Source: Ramicandelaber brevisporus
Lineage: Eukaryota; Kickxellomycota; Ramicandelaberales; Ramicandelaberaceae
Assembly (NCBI GenBank): GCA_025201865.1
Contig: MU602802.1
Coordinates: 1 to 13,865 of the forward strand
DNA: 13,865 bases
Direction of reading: 5' to 3'
In this document: one piece after another, positions 8,145-13,865 of the stretch
Layout: every line of letters begins with the position of its first letter
How positions within the stretch are numbered: position 1 is the first letter of the stretch
Position numbers and translations under genes: made by a program
Notes under the pieces: generated by a model
The model's database searches: none
The model's input: the letters and a program-made list of their open reading frames with translations, nothing else
What the model was told of the DNA's origin: nothing

Positions 8145-8161
8145 CCAATTTAACTTATAAA
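8145..8161 (+). promoter_or_regulatory. CCAAT box and TATA box of the exchanger gene
   Basis: CCAAT at 8145-8149 and TATAAA at 8156-8161 are six bases apart, nearly the same arrangement as before the CAP gene. They lie about 100 bases after the CAP stop codon and about 280 bases before ATG 8443. The intervening CAP 3' flank holds a CTTCTT-type pyrimidine tract (8054-8090). Confidence 0.55.
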
Positions 8162-8230
8162 CCGTGATACCTCTTTCTTTCTTTCTTCTTTGTTGTTACT
8201 GCTGCTATTGTTGCTATCATTATTGGGTTC

Positions 8231-8317
8231 ATGTTTATCAGAATAAGGTGCCACGTCAGTTCGTTGCAAATGCCAAGACTCGCTCCAAACTGCCAAGATG
8301 CCAGCTGCCGAAATTGA
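8231..8317 (+). other. Upstream open reading frame 1 in the exchanger leader (28 codons)
   Basis: The first ATG after the TATA box begins a 28-residue frame ending at TGA 8315-8317. It overlaps the start of a second, longer upstream frame. Confidence 0.3.
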
Positions 8318-8606
8318 TTTATATTACGGTGGATGGACACGCACGTCCGAATTACTTTTTTTTTTCGCGCTTCCCCTGTCTGCCAACAGCAACTACCACA
8401 CTTTCAAACTTACTTTTTGTCGAGCGTCGAACACATTGCGAAATGCTGGCGCCACGGCTGATGAAGGCGATCGCACTCTTGACACAGCTGCTGCTGTATT
8501 CAGCTGTGACAGTCTGTATGGCCTCTTCCTCTTCCTCTACAATTTCTACAGCTTCGACAGTCTTCAGAGATGGCAGCGGCTCAGACAATCCCATCGGCGG
8601 TGGTGA
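8298..8606 (+). other. Upstream open reading frame 2 overlapping the exchanger start (102 codons)
   Basis: An out-of-frame ATG at 8298 opens 102 codons that run past the exchanger ATG at 8443 by 164 bases. If present in the mature mRNA it should strongly reduce translation of the exchanger. Its sequence shows no family resemblance. Confidence 0.3.
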
Positions 8607-10863
8607 TGGAGATGGCAACAACGGTGATGGTGGGCAGATGCCAGTGGAGCCATCGCCCGAAGAGCCATCGCATACACCAGGCAGTGACATTGCAGGAGAG
8701 CAGGCTATGGGGTGGGCACTGTTTATTATCAGTGCACTGCTAATACTATCATTGTTGACCAGCTATATACTAAGAAGACGCAAAGTGACTGTTATCCAAG
8801 AAGGATTTGTATCAATTGCAGCGGGAATGTTGGTTGGACTGGCATTAAGATTGCAACCGGGAACTGAGGTGCAGAATATGATGAACTTCGATGCAGATAT
8901 ATTCTTCAATGTGCTGCTTCCGCCAATTATATTGAGCAGTGGGTACCAATTGCACAAGGCTGATTTCTTTATCAATTTAGTCCCGATAGCTGTGTTTGCA
9001 TTTATAGGCACATTTATATCTGCAATGGTTATTGGAGTGTTGTTGTATGCATTTGTGATTACAGGTGTGGATTCGCTTCCGATATCACTGTTGGATTGTT
9101 TCATAGTTGGTTCAGTTTTATCAGCCACCGATCCAGTTACCGTGCTGGCTGTAATCAAACAGATGAAAGTTGAGCCTAGATTGGATGCGATTGTCTCTGG
9201 CGAGTCTCTGTTGAACGATGCTGTGGCCATTGTGCTGTTTACTACTTTGAGAATGTTCAGAGGTCAAGATTTCCAACTGGCAGTGGTGGGCTCCGGCGTG
9301 TTGATATTCTTAAATGTGCTGTTTAGTTCGTTGGCTATCGGCATCGGATTTGCATTGCTAAGTGCATTGCTATTCAAGTATACAGACATGCATTTATTCC
9401 CCTCGATTGAATCGTGTCTTGTATTGATTGTGGCTTATTCGTCATATTTCTTTTCAAATGGATTGGGCAAGTCTGGAATAGTTTCTCTTTTGTTTTGCGG
9501 AATGACAATGAGACATTATGTGACTCCTTCTTTATCGCATCATTCCAAGATAACTATCAACGAAGTGTTTGAAATCATGTCAAGAATCAGTGAGAACTTC
9601 ATCTTTGTTGATCTGGGCTTAACTCTATTCACTGACTCTGAACTCATTTTCCGTCCAATTTTCATCATCATTGCCGCAGTCATCGTCGTCATCTCTCGTG
9701 CTGCCGCAATCTTCCCTCTGTCCAAACTAATGAATTCAATCCACAGGAAGTCAGTTGAGCAGCAGTTGCGACGTGCTAGAGCAAGCTCTGTCTTACCATT
9801 GAGCACCCAGTCACATGATGGTGAGGACACAGGTGACCAACACCAGCAGCAACAGCGCAGTCGGAGCCGCAGTCGATCAAGCAGTTTTGCAGCCGTCAGT
9901 TCCGTCGCCAGTCGTCCACTCTCCCCAATGCGTGGTCTCAGCTCAGACTCAATAATGTCAACGGCCTCAGCCACATCCACGCTGGGTAGCAAGAAGCTGG
10001 TGCCAATGTCATATCAGATGCTGCTACTGTGGGCTGGACTGCGTGGTGCAGTTGCCGTTGCACTGGCTGCCCAAGCCCACCATTCGCCTGCTGACGGATC
10101 GAAGCCAGACGAAAAGAATCCTGGTCCATACATTCGCGCAATGGTGCTTGGTGTTGTTGTAATCACTGTTGTTGTGTTTGGTGGCACAACACGCTGGCTC
10201 ATTAATCACGCTGGAATCAGAACTGGCGAGAATGGTGGAATCAGCAGTCCAAGTAATGGTCAATTGCAACAACAACAGTTCATTGACGACGATGGTGAAT
10301 CAGACGAAAGTTATGATGGCAGTGATGTAGATGACGTAGATGACGGTGAAGACGATGAAGACGATGGCGCCGATGACGACATGGTTGAACAGCGTGCTCG
10401 ACTGCAAGAACACTGGTTTACAGTACTTGACACAAAGTACCTGAGACCGTGGCTCACAAGACCTCCTTCAGACAGACCGCACATACCTGATGTTGGCGAG
10501 CACAGTCAACAGCACAGCTCAGCTGAAACATCTGGTGCATCCTCCCACCACCAACAGCAACAGCAGCAACAGCAACAACAGGCAAAGAAGAACCGTCGCA
10601 GTAAGCGTAGACGACACTCTTCTGCCGGCAGGGTGAATGGTGACCACGCCGCATCTTTGCATGTACCAGTCTCACGGCCACTTGGATGGACTAACACTAC
10701 CACCGCACACAATCCATGGCTGTCAGCGCCTGATTCAACCACCTCACTTCCTGTACCGCGACCACAACCACAGCCGGCGCCACGATCTGAGATACTGGTC
10801 AATATTACAGATGATGATAACGGCGATGACCAAACACCCGCCGAACAACAAAGTCAACCATAA
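8443..10863 (+). CDS. Endosomal/vacuolar Na+(K+)/H+ exchanger, CPA1 family (Nhx1/NHE6-9 type)
   Basis: An 806-residue membrane antiporter exchanging Na+ or K+ for H+ across endosome or vacuole membranes, controlling lumenal pH and ion storage. The frame is open further upstream but lacks an ATG; 8443 begins a signal-anchor-like hydrophobic stretch (7-26) followed by a low-complexity Ser/Gly/Asp linker. About twelve membrane segments span 90-590. Hallmarks are FFNVLLPPIIL (154-164, the amiloride-site region), SATDPVTVLAVI (227-238), the ion-binding Asn-Asp in GESLLNDAVAI (253-263, Asp259), GMTMRHYVTPSLS (353-365), FVDLGLTLF (388-396) and GLRGAVAVALA (532-542). A polar insert of about 90 residues (432-521), rich in Arg-Ser and Gln, splits the last membrane segments. 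The cytosolic tail keeps the Nhx-type WFTVLDTKYLRPWLT (658-672) between Asp, Gln and Pro tracts. It resembles the yeast NHX1 (VPS44) product. Confidence 0.93.
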   Translation: MLAPRLMKAIALLTQLLLYSAVTVCMASSSSSTISTASTVFRDGSGSDNPIGGGDGDGNNGDGGQMPVEPSPEEPSHTPGSDIAGEQAMGWALFIISALLILSLLTSYILRRRKVTVIQEGFVSIAAGMLVGLALRLQPGTEVQNMMNFDADIFFNVLLPPIILSSGYQLHKADFFINLVPIAVFAFIGTFISAMVIGVLLYAFVITGVDSLPISLLDCFIVGSVLSATDPVTVLAVIKQMKVEPRLDAIVSGESLLNDAVAIVLFTTLRMFRGQDFQLAVVGSGVLIFLNVLFSSLAIGIGFALLSALLFKYTDMHLFPSIESCLVLIVAYSSYFFSNGLGKSGIVSLLFCGMTMRHYVTPSLSHHSKITINEVFEIMSRISENFIFVDLGLTLFTDSELIFRPIFIIIAAVIVVISRAAAIFPLSKLMNSIHRKSVEQQLRRARASSVLPLSTQSHDGEDTGDQHQQQQRSRSRSRSSSFAAVSSVASRPLSPMRGLSSDSIMSTASATSTLGSKKLVPMSYQMLLLWAGLRGAVAVALAAQAHHSPADGSKPDEKNPGPYIRAMVLGVVVITVVVFGGTTRWLINHAGIRTGENGGISSPSNGQLQQQQFIDDDGESDESYDGSDVDDVDDGEDDEDDGADDDMVEQRARLQEHWFTVLDTKYLRPWLTRPPSDRPHIPDVGEHSQQHSSAETSGASSHHQQQQQQQQQQAKKNRRSKRRRHSSAGRVNGDHAASLHVPVSRPLGWTNTTTAHNPWLSAPDSTTSLPVPRPQPQPAPRSEILVNITDDDNGDDQTPAEQQSQP
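10551..10581 (+). repeat. CAA/CAG repeat encoding polyglutamine in the exchanger tail
   Basis: Alternating CAA and CAG codons encode about ten consecutive glutamines (residues 704-713) in the cytosolic tail. The mixed codons suggest an amino-acid-level run rather than a pure microsatellite. Confidence 0.85.
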
Positions 10864-11290
10864 TCTACTTAATTCATTTAACCCTTTTAACACAAAGCTC
10901 TCTTTATGAAGTAACAAAAAAGAATCACACACATATATACACTCACACTGCTTTGACTGAAATGAGTTGTATCAATCTCAAGCTGCAAGAGTGTCGGCGT
11001 GGCATCAATCCTTCCTTTGTAACAACGTGACTGCCATATGACCATCATATGACTGGCTTACTTGACAATTGAACTTACAGTTTGCTCCATTTCACTCCAT
11101 TTTACTCACATTCCACTCACATTCCACTCACAATTCACACACCGTCCTCCCCCAAAGTTATTCTGTTGACTAGAAGATGTCTCGCGGTGCGTGGGCAGCA
11201 CAAATGCACGAAAGGATAAAAAGCGTCCGCCGCGTCGCTTTCTTCGTCTTTTTGTTTTCGTGTCTTCTTCCACATAGCCACAGCAACTCA
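10864..11290. other. Spacer between exchanger and 12-cysteine gene
   Basis: No gene is recognised. It holds CATATGAC repeated at 11035-11053 and a CA/CT-rich set of about 11-bp copies (CTCACATTCCA) at 11105-11137. A TATA-like GGATAAAAAG at 11214-11223 lies about 120 bases before the next start codon and is the likely core promoter of the 12-cysteine gene. Confidence 0.5.
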
Positions 11291-11340
11291 CACAAGCACA
11301 CACAAGCACACACATAATCTCACATAATCTCACATCCAAT
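11291..11340 (+). repeat. Decamer repeats forming the leader of the 12-cysteine gene
   Basis: The 50 bases parse exactly into five decamers: CACAAGCACA twice, CACATAATCT twice, and CACATCCAAT, whose last two bases begin the start codon. It is another CA-rich coding-strand leader. Confidence 0.8.
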
Positions 11341-11812
11341 GCGTTTCACCATTGCTGCCCTTGCCCTCCTCGCCACCGTTGGCTTCGTACGCGCTGATGG
11401 CACTCAGCCACCGGCCGCACAGACCTGGCCAATCAACTTCCCTGCTGCTACCTGCACAAACCTGGTCACGCAGCAGATTTGCGACCCGACCAAGGGAGGA
11501 GCTTGCCCCGCCTGCTGGGACCTGCCAATTGGCTCGCAGCAGTATGTCTGCATGGAGCCAGTTCAAGGTCGTTGCGCTCCATCGCGTTATATGGTTGATA
11601 CCCGCTTCCCTACTAGAAGCTGCTTCGATTATGCTAAGAACAGTGGGTGCAGCCCAACACACGAGGACTGCTCGCCGTGCTGGATGGGTGGCTTTGCCGG
11701 CCAGCCGAACATGTTTGCGTGTTACCCGAAGCCAGCTGGAGCGGCCGTCTGCACTGACACTGGTTTTATTGATACCAGCAGCATCAAGATGCCACCAACC
11801 CCACCGAAATAA
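11339..11812 (+). CDS. Small secreted cysteine-rich protein with two tandem six-cysteine units
   Basis: A 157-residue protein with a signal peptide (MRFTIAALALLATVGFVRA, 1-19). The mature part holds 12 cysteines in two related units. Unit 1 uses Cys39, 48, 56, 59, 71, 79 and unit 2 uses Cys95, 104, 111, 114, 128, 138. Spacing is C-x8-C-x7-C-x2-C-x11-C-x7-C in the first and C-x8-C-x6-C-x2-C-x13-C-x9-C in the second, each with CxxCW at the centre. A short Thr/Pro tail ends in PPTPPK. I do not recognise the domain. The even cysteine number and secretion signal suggest disulfide-rich extracellular proteins such as fungal effectors or wall proteins, but no activity can be assigned. The start follows a decamer CA-rich leader directly. 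Confidence 0.88.
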   Translation: MRFTIAALALLATVGFVRADGTQPPAAQTWPINFPAATCTNLVTQQICDPTKGGACPACWDLPIGSQQYVCMEPVQGRCAPSRYMVDTRFPTRSCFDYAKNSGCSPTHEDCSPCWMGGFAGQPNMFACYPKPAGAAVCTDTGFIDTSSIKMPPTPPK

Positions 11813-11900
11813 TTAAATATCAATTTGCATAGATATTGATCAAATAATTTGCACAGTTAGATCACAGTTAAAGTTCCATTTGTTGTTTTGTACAAGTCAG

Positions 11901-12002
11901 AAAAAGAATCACCACCAGCACCCAACGCACGAAGAGTCGATTGAGGCAACGTTCAACGACGGACTGAATGCCAGCACGCTGCTCGTGACCAAGAACCTGT
12001 AA
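11901..12002 (+). other. Coding-looking orphan segment (possible exon or gene remnant)
   Basis: The frame reads HPTHEESIEATFNDGL and on to TKNL before TAA at 12000-12002; from 11931 onward about 19 of 22 third positions are G or C, unlike the AT-rich flanks. There is no ATG upstream before a stop at 11814-11816. TTTTGTACAAGTCAG at 11886-11900 resembles a splice acceptor, and CTGTAAGC at 11997-12004 contains a GTAAGC donor. It could be an internal or terminal exon, or the remnant of a larger gene. The family is not recognised. Confidence 0.3.
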
Positions 12003-12008
12003 GCCTAA

Positions 12009-12034
12009 ACACACACACACACACACACACACAC
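12009..12034 (+). repeat. (AC)13 microsatellite
   Basis: A pure AC tract followed by GCATTCCTCTCTCTGG and an ATGCGCTTC at 12051. The arrangement mimics the CA leaders before secreted-protein genes, but the frame stops after seven codons. Confidence 0.9.
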
Positions 12035-12090
12035 GCATTCCTCTCTCTGGATGCGCTTCTTCTTTCAACATTGAAGCCGGCTTGGCGACA

Positions 12091-12150
12091 ATCATCACAG
12101 CACACCACAGTATATCGCAGTGGATCACAATATATCACAGCGAATCATAA
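12091..12150. repeat. Six imperfect decamers, consensus NNNATCACAG
   Basis: The sequence divides into ATCATCACAG, CACACCACAG, TATATCGCAG, TGGATCACAA, TATATCACAG and CGAATCATAA, all in 10-base register. Confidence 0.75.
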
Positions 12151-12280
12151 TACTATTAAACAGGAAACGGCAAATGGGGGAGGAGGGGAAGTAGGCAGCA
12201 ACGAGGAAATGGAATAGAAATGGGAGGAAAATGAACGGAAATGGAGGGCGAAGAAAGCGCAAGGCATTGTCTGGACAGGG

Positions 12281-12369
12281 TGAACAGAGTGAAAAAAGGA
12301 TGAAGAGGATGAAAAGAATGAACAGAGTGAACAGAGTGAACAGAGTGAACAGAGTGAACAGAGTGAGCA
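12281..12369. repeat. 9-bp minisatellite TGAACAGAG
   Basis: About five tight copies at 12319-12366, preceded by a diverged copy at 12281 and related GATGAA-type units. Unit length is nine, so all frames stay open through the array on the minus strand. Confidence 0.85.
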
Positions 12370-12469
12370 GAGGCAGTGAGGATGGTGAATGAAGCAAATG
12401 GGATGAGTGAAGCAGCATGAGGTATGGAATCGGAGGCGAAGAGACGCAGGTCGGAAGGCGATCGAAGGC

Positions 12470-12514
12470 AAGCGAGCGAGCGAGCGATTGATCGGGCGAT
12501 TGATCGAGCGAGTG
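12470..12514. repeat. GCGA / GCGATTGATCG repeat
   Basis: GCGA tetramers pass into two copies of GCGATTGATCG. It lies just downstream (minus-strand sense) of the 51-residue gene. Confidence 0.75.
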
Positions 12515-12535
12515 AAGACGGTGCGGTAGAAACGG

Positions 12536-12691
12536 TTAGACGGACGGGTCGGCGCGCCACATCTGGTTGACGTCGCGAATCAGGTCGGCCTGAGAGCAGC
12601 CGCCGCCGCCGTGGTACACCTGGTCGCGGCGGAACTGCACAAAGTCGTTGGTGTGGGCCGTGCACGCGGTGGTCTTGCAGTGGTAGCACAT
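12536..12691 (-). CDS. Small Cys/His protein, 51 residues, unrecognised family
   Basis: A short minus-strand gene (ATG at 12691-12689, TAA at 12538-12536). The protein starts MCYHCKTTACTAHTND, continues FVQFRRDQVYHGGGGC and ends in a helical-looking SQADLIRDVNQMW segment. Cysteines 2, 5, 10 and 32 with His4, 13 and 28 could bind one zinc ion, which is inference. About 47 of 50 codons end in G or C, far more than neighbouring genes and unlike the surrounding minisatellites, which argues for real coding selection. A degenerate CA-rich leader lies upstream on the same strand. There is no signal peptide. It may instead be the last exon of a longer spliced gene, since a TATA box lies 667 bases upstream. 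I do not recognise a family. Confidence 0.6.
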   Translation of the reverse strand: MCYHCKTTACTAHTNDFVQFRRDQVYHGGGGCSQADLIRDVNQMWRADPSV

Positions 12692-12726
12692 GGGGAGAGT
12701 GGTCCGGGGCTTGCTGTGGCGGGCTC

Positions 12727-12957
12727 AGGGTTGCCTGTGCTTTTGGATGTATTTTTGGGTGTGGATGTGGGTGTGCTTTTGGATGAGTAAGCGTGAGTGG
12801 ATGTGGGTGTGCCCGTGAATGAGTAGTTGCAAGTGGGTTAGTGTGAGCGGGTGAATGAGTAAGTAAGTGTGAATGAGTGAGTGAATAAGTATGTGAATAA
12901 GTGAGTGAGTGAATAAGTATGTGAATGAGTGAGTGTGAGTTAGTGGGTGTAGGATGT
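12727..12957. repeat. GTGAATGAGT / GGATGTGGGTGTG degenerate repeat block
   Basis: Interleaved copies of GTGGATGTGGGTGTG, GTGAATGAGT and GTGAATAAGTAT units, all strongly purine/T-biased on the plus strand. On the minus strand it is CA-rich and lies directly upstream of the 51-residue gene, so it may form part of its leader. Long minus-strand frames here are compositional. Confidence 0.8.
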
Positions 12958-12981
12958 CAGTGTGCAACCCTAGCGCCAGAT

Positions 12982-13026
12982 GACGACGTGGAAGGTGTGG
13001 AAGGTGTGGAAGGTGACGACGTGGAA
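12982..13026. repeat. 9-bp minisatellite GGAAGGTGT
   Basis: Three near-exact nonamers flanked by a repeated TGACGACGTGGAAG on both sides. Confidence 0.8.
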
Positions 13027-13116
13027 GACAAGAGTGTGGCCGAAAGAATGTCGACGTGTGGAGAGTGTGCGGCACTATGGCAGACGCGCGGCGAAGGCAG
13101 GCGGCAGAGAATCGGA

Positions 13117-13215
13117 CGTGGAGTGGATGTCGAGTGGATATGGGGTGGATGTGGAGTGGATATAGAGTGGATGTGGGGTGAATGTGGAAGCAGATGTGGA
13201 GTGGATGTGGAGTGT
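13117..13215. repeat. 12-bp minisatellite GAGTGGATGTGG
   Basis: Seven to eight imperfect copies with variants GAGTGGATATGG and GGGTGAATGTGG. Confidence 0.85.
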
Positions 13216-13221
13216 GATGAG

Positions 13222-13291
13222 GGTTGATTGAATGGGGCTAATGGGGCTAACTGGGCTAATGGGGCTAATTGGGTTGATTGAGTTGATTGAG
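13222..13291. repeat. 9-bp minisatellite AATGGGGCT
   Basis: About four copies of AATGGGGCT or AACTGGGCT grade into GATTGAGTT copies of the same length. Confidence 0.85.
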
Positions 13292-13357
13292 CAGATGAGG
13301 AGATGTGAGTCAGAATGAGGCAGAGAGTGCAGCAGGCGGCCGAGCGGCAAGGCACAG

Positions 13358-13364
13358 TTATATA
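13358..13364 (-). promoter_or_regulatory. TATA box on the minus strand
   Basis: TATATAA on the minus strand, followed downstream by a pyrimidine-rich stretch ending CTCACATCTCC. It could drive a transcript across the minisatellites into the 51-residue gene. The link is inference because the distance is 667 bases. Confidence 0.3.
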
Positions 13365-13365
13365 G

Positions 13366-13629
13366 AAATTCCGGCAACCCTACAAACAATCAGCACAGGG
13401 CGGATTCCACAAGACAGGATCGAGGGCTGCAGGCAAGGCGAGCACGACAAACAACCCTCTCCCCTTCTCTCTGCGTGTGGTTGTGTGTGTATACGTGTAC
13501 GTGTATGTAGCTGCTAGGCCAGCGACGCAGCCAAGAAGGTGTAGCCTGCAGTCCGTAAAAGGCTAATTAGCCAGAGGAGGCAAATGAGTGTGAGTATTTG
13601 GTTGCTGTGAACACAAATGCGCCTCTGGG
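13366..13629. other. Spacer without recognised gene
   Basis: Contains a GT-rich tract with CGTGTACGTGTATGTAG near 13494-13510 and otherwise nothing I can assign. Confidence 0.5.
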
Positions 13630-13716
13630 GAGTGTTTTTGTGGGAGAGTGTCTCTGGGAGTGTGTCTCTGGGAGAGTGTTTCTGCGGGAATGTCTCTGCG
13701 GGAATGCGTCTCTGGG
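13630..13716. repeat. 14-16-bp minisatellite, consensus AGTGTCTCTGGGAG
   Basis: About six imperfect copies including TGTGTCTCTGGGAG, AGTGTTTCTGCGGGA and ATGCGTCTCTGGGG. The last 150 bases of the window after it contain no recognised feature. Confidence 0.8.
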
Positions 13717-13865
13717 GCGAGACTGCTTCTTCAGTGTGGTGGAGAGCAGATACTTGTTTGTGCTGAGGGGTGTTTGAGGGTAGTGGCCGGAAGAGCGAAT
13801 GCAGGGCGGTGGAGCAGAGAGTGCCAAGGAAGAATCGCCAGGCACAAAAATAAAGCAGGCGAGCA

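Noticed and set aside
8164-8442. 93-residue upstream extension of the exchanger
   Set aside because: The in-frame extension contains no ATG before 8443, begins at GTG next to the TATA box, and encodes compositionally odd residues.
11868-12128. 86-codon minus-strand frame opposite the orphan segment
   Set aside because: It crosses the AC tract as CVCVCV and has weaker codon bias than the plus-strand reading of the same bases.
12156-12689. Minus-strand frame of 177 codons overlapping the 51-residue gene
   Set aside because: It reads the 51-residue gene in a shifted frame and then the 9-bp array as HSV repeats. The codon bias supports the short frame instead.
13231-13291. Possible telomere-like or CRISPR-like array
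   Set aside because: Units are contiguous with no spacers and do not match telomere repeats; only isolated CCCTA words occur nearby.
12725-13355. Long minus-strand open frames of about 116 and 132 codons
   Set aside because: Their translations are simple His/Ser/Thr/Pro/Leu repeats following the minisatellite units, they lack a credible start or domain, and their openness is explained by composition.
13567-13845. 92-codon minus-strand frame at the right end
   Set aside because: It lacks an ATG start and follows the 14-16-bp repeat, giving Arg/Thr/Ser-rich repeats with no domain.

Overview
The window looks like nuclear DNA of a fungus. It holds dispersed genes that are mostly uninterrupted by introns, with GT/CA microsatellites and pyrimidine-rich leaders. 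The recognisable proteins include a ketopantoate hydroxymethyltransferase with an N-terminal mitochondrial-type extension, an Nhx1-type endosomal cation/proton exchanger, and small secreted DPBB and CAP proteins. An Aven-like protein next to a fungal-type secretome makes me favour an early-diverging lineage (for instance Zoopagomycota/Kickxellomycotina) over a yeast or typical ascomycete. That placement is inference only.

Layout, left half. Positions 2-1024 (+) are the 3' part of a helical, probably mitochondrial PPR-like protein. It converges on a secreted DPBB/barwin-like protein at 1124-1516 (-). A 1.7-kb AT-rich spacer follows, with a weak candidate for a small spliced gene at 2513-2984 and several microsatellites. 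Next come panB (3199-4350, +) and, 99 bases later, the Aven-like gene (4450-5538, +). A regulatory spacer holding a CRE palindrome, a CCAAT-TATA pair and a uORF leads to a secreted CAP-domain protein with a 370-residue Pro/Ala/Thr tail (6284-8047, +). Another CCAAT-TATA pair precedes the Na+(K+)/H+ exchanger (8443-10863, +).

Layout, right half. A secreted 12-cysteine protein made of two copies of an unrecognised six-cysteine unit lies at 11339-11812 (+). Beyond it the DNA changes character. There is a coding-looking orphan segment ending at 12002, then about 1.8 kb of different minisatellites, several with 9- or 12-bp units. Embedded in them on the minus strand is a short gene (12536-12691) encoding 51 residues with a C/H-rich N-terminus and almost exclusively G or C at third codon positions.

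The genes do not form an obvious pathway. Three of them encode small secreted or wall-type proteins, and two (panB, the PPR-like gene) are probably mitochondrial. A recurring feature is a CA-rich stretch on the coding strand shortly upstream of the start codon, clear in four genes and degenerate in a fifth. I see no CRISPR array, transposon, rRNA, tRNA or viral element. The best candidates for something undescribed are the 51-residue gene, the duplicated-cysteine secreted protein, and the shared CA-leader architecture.
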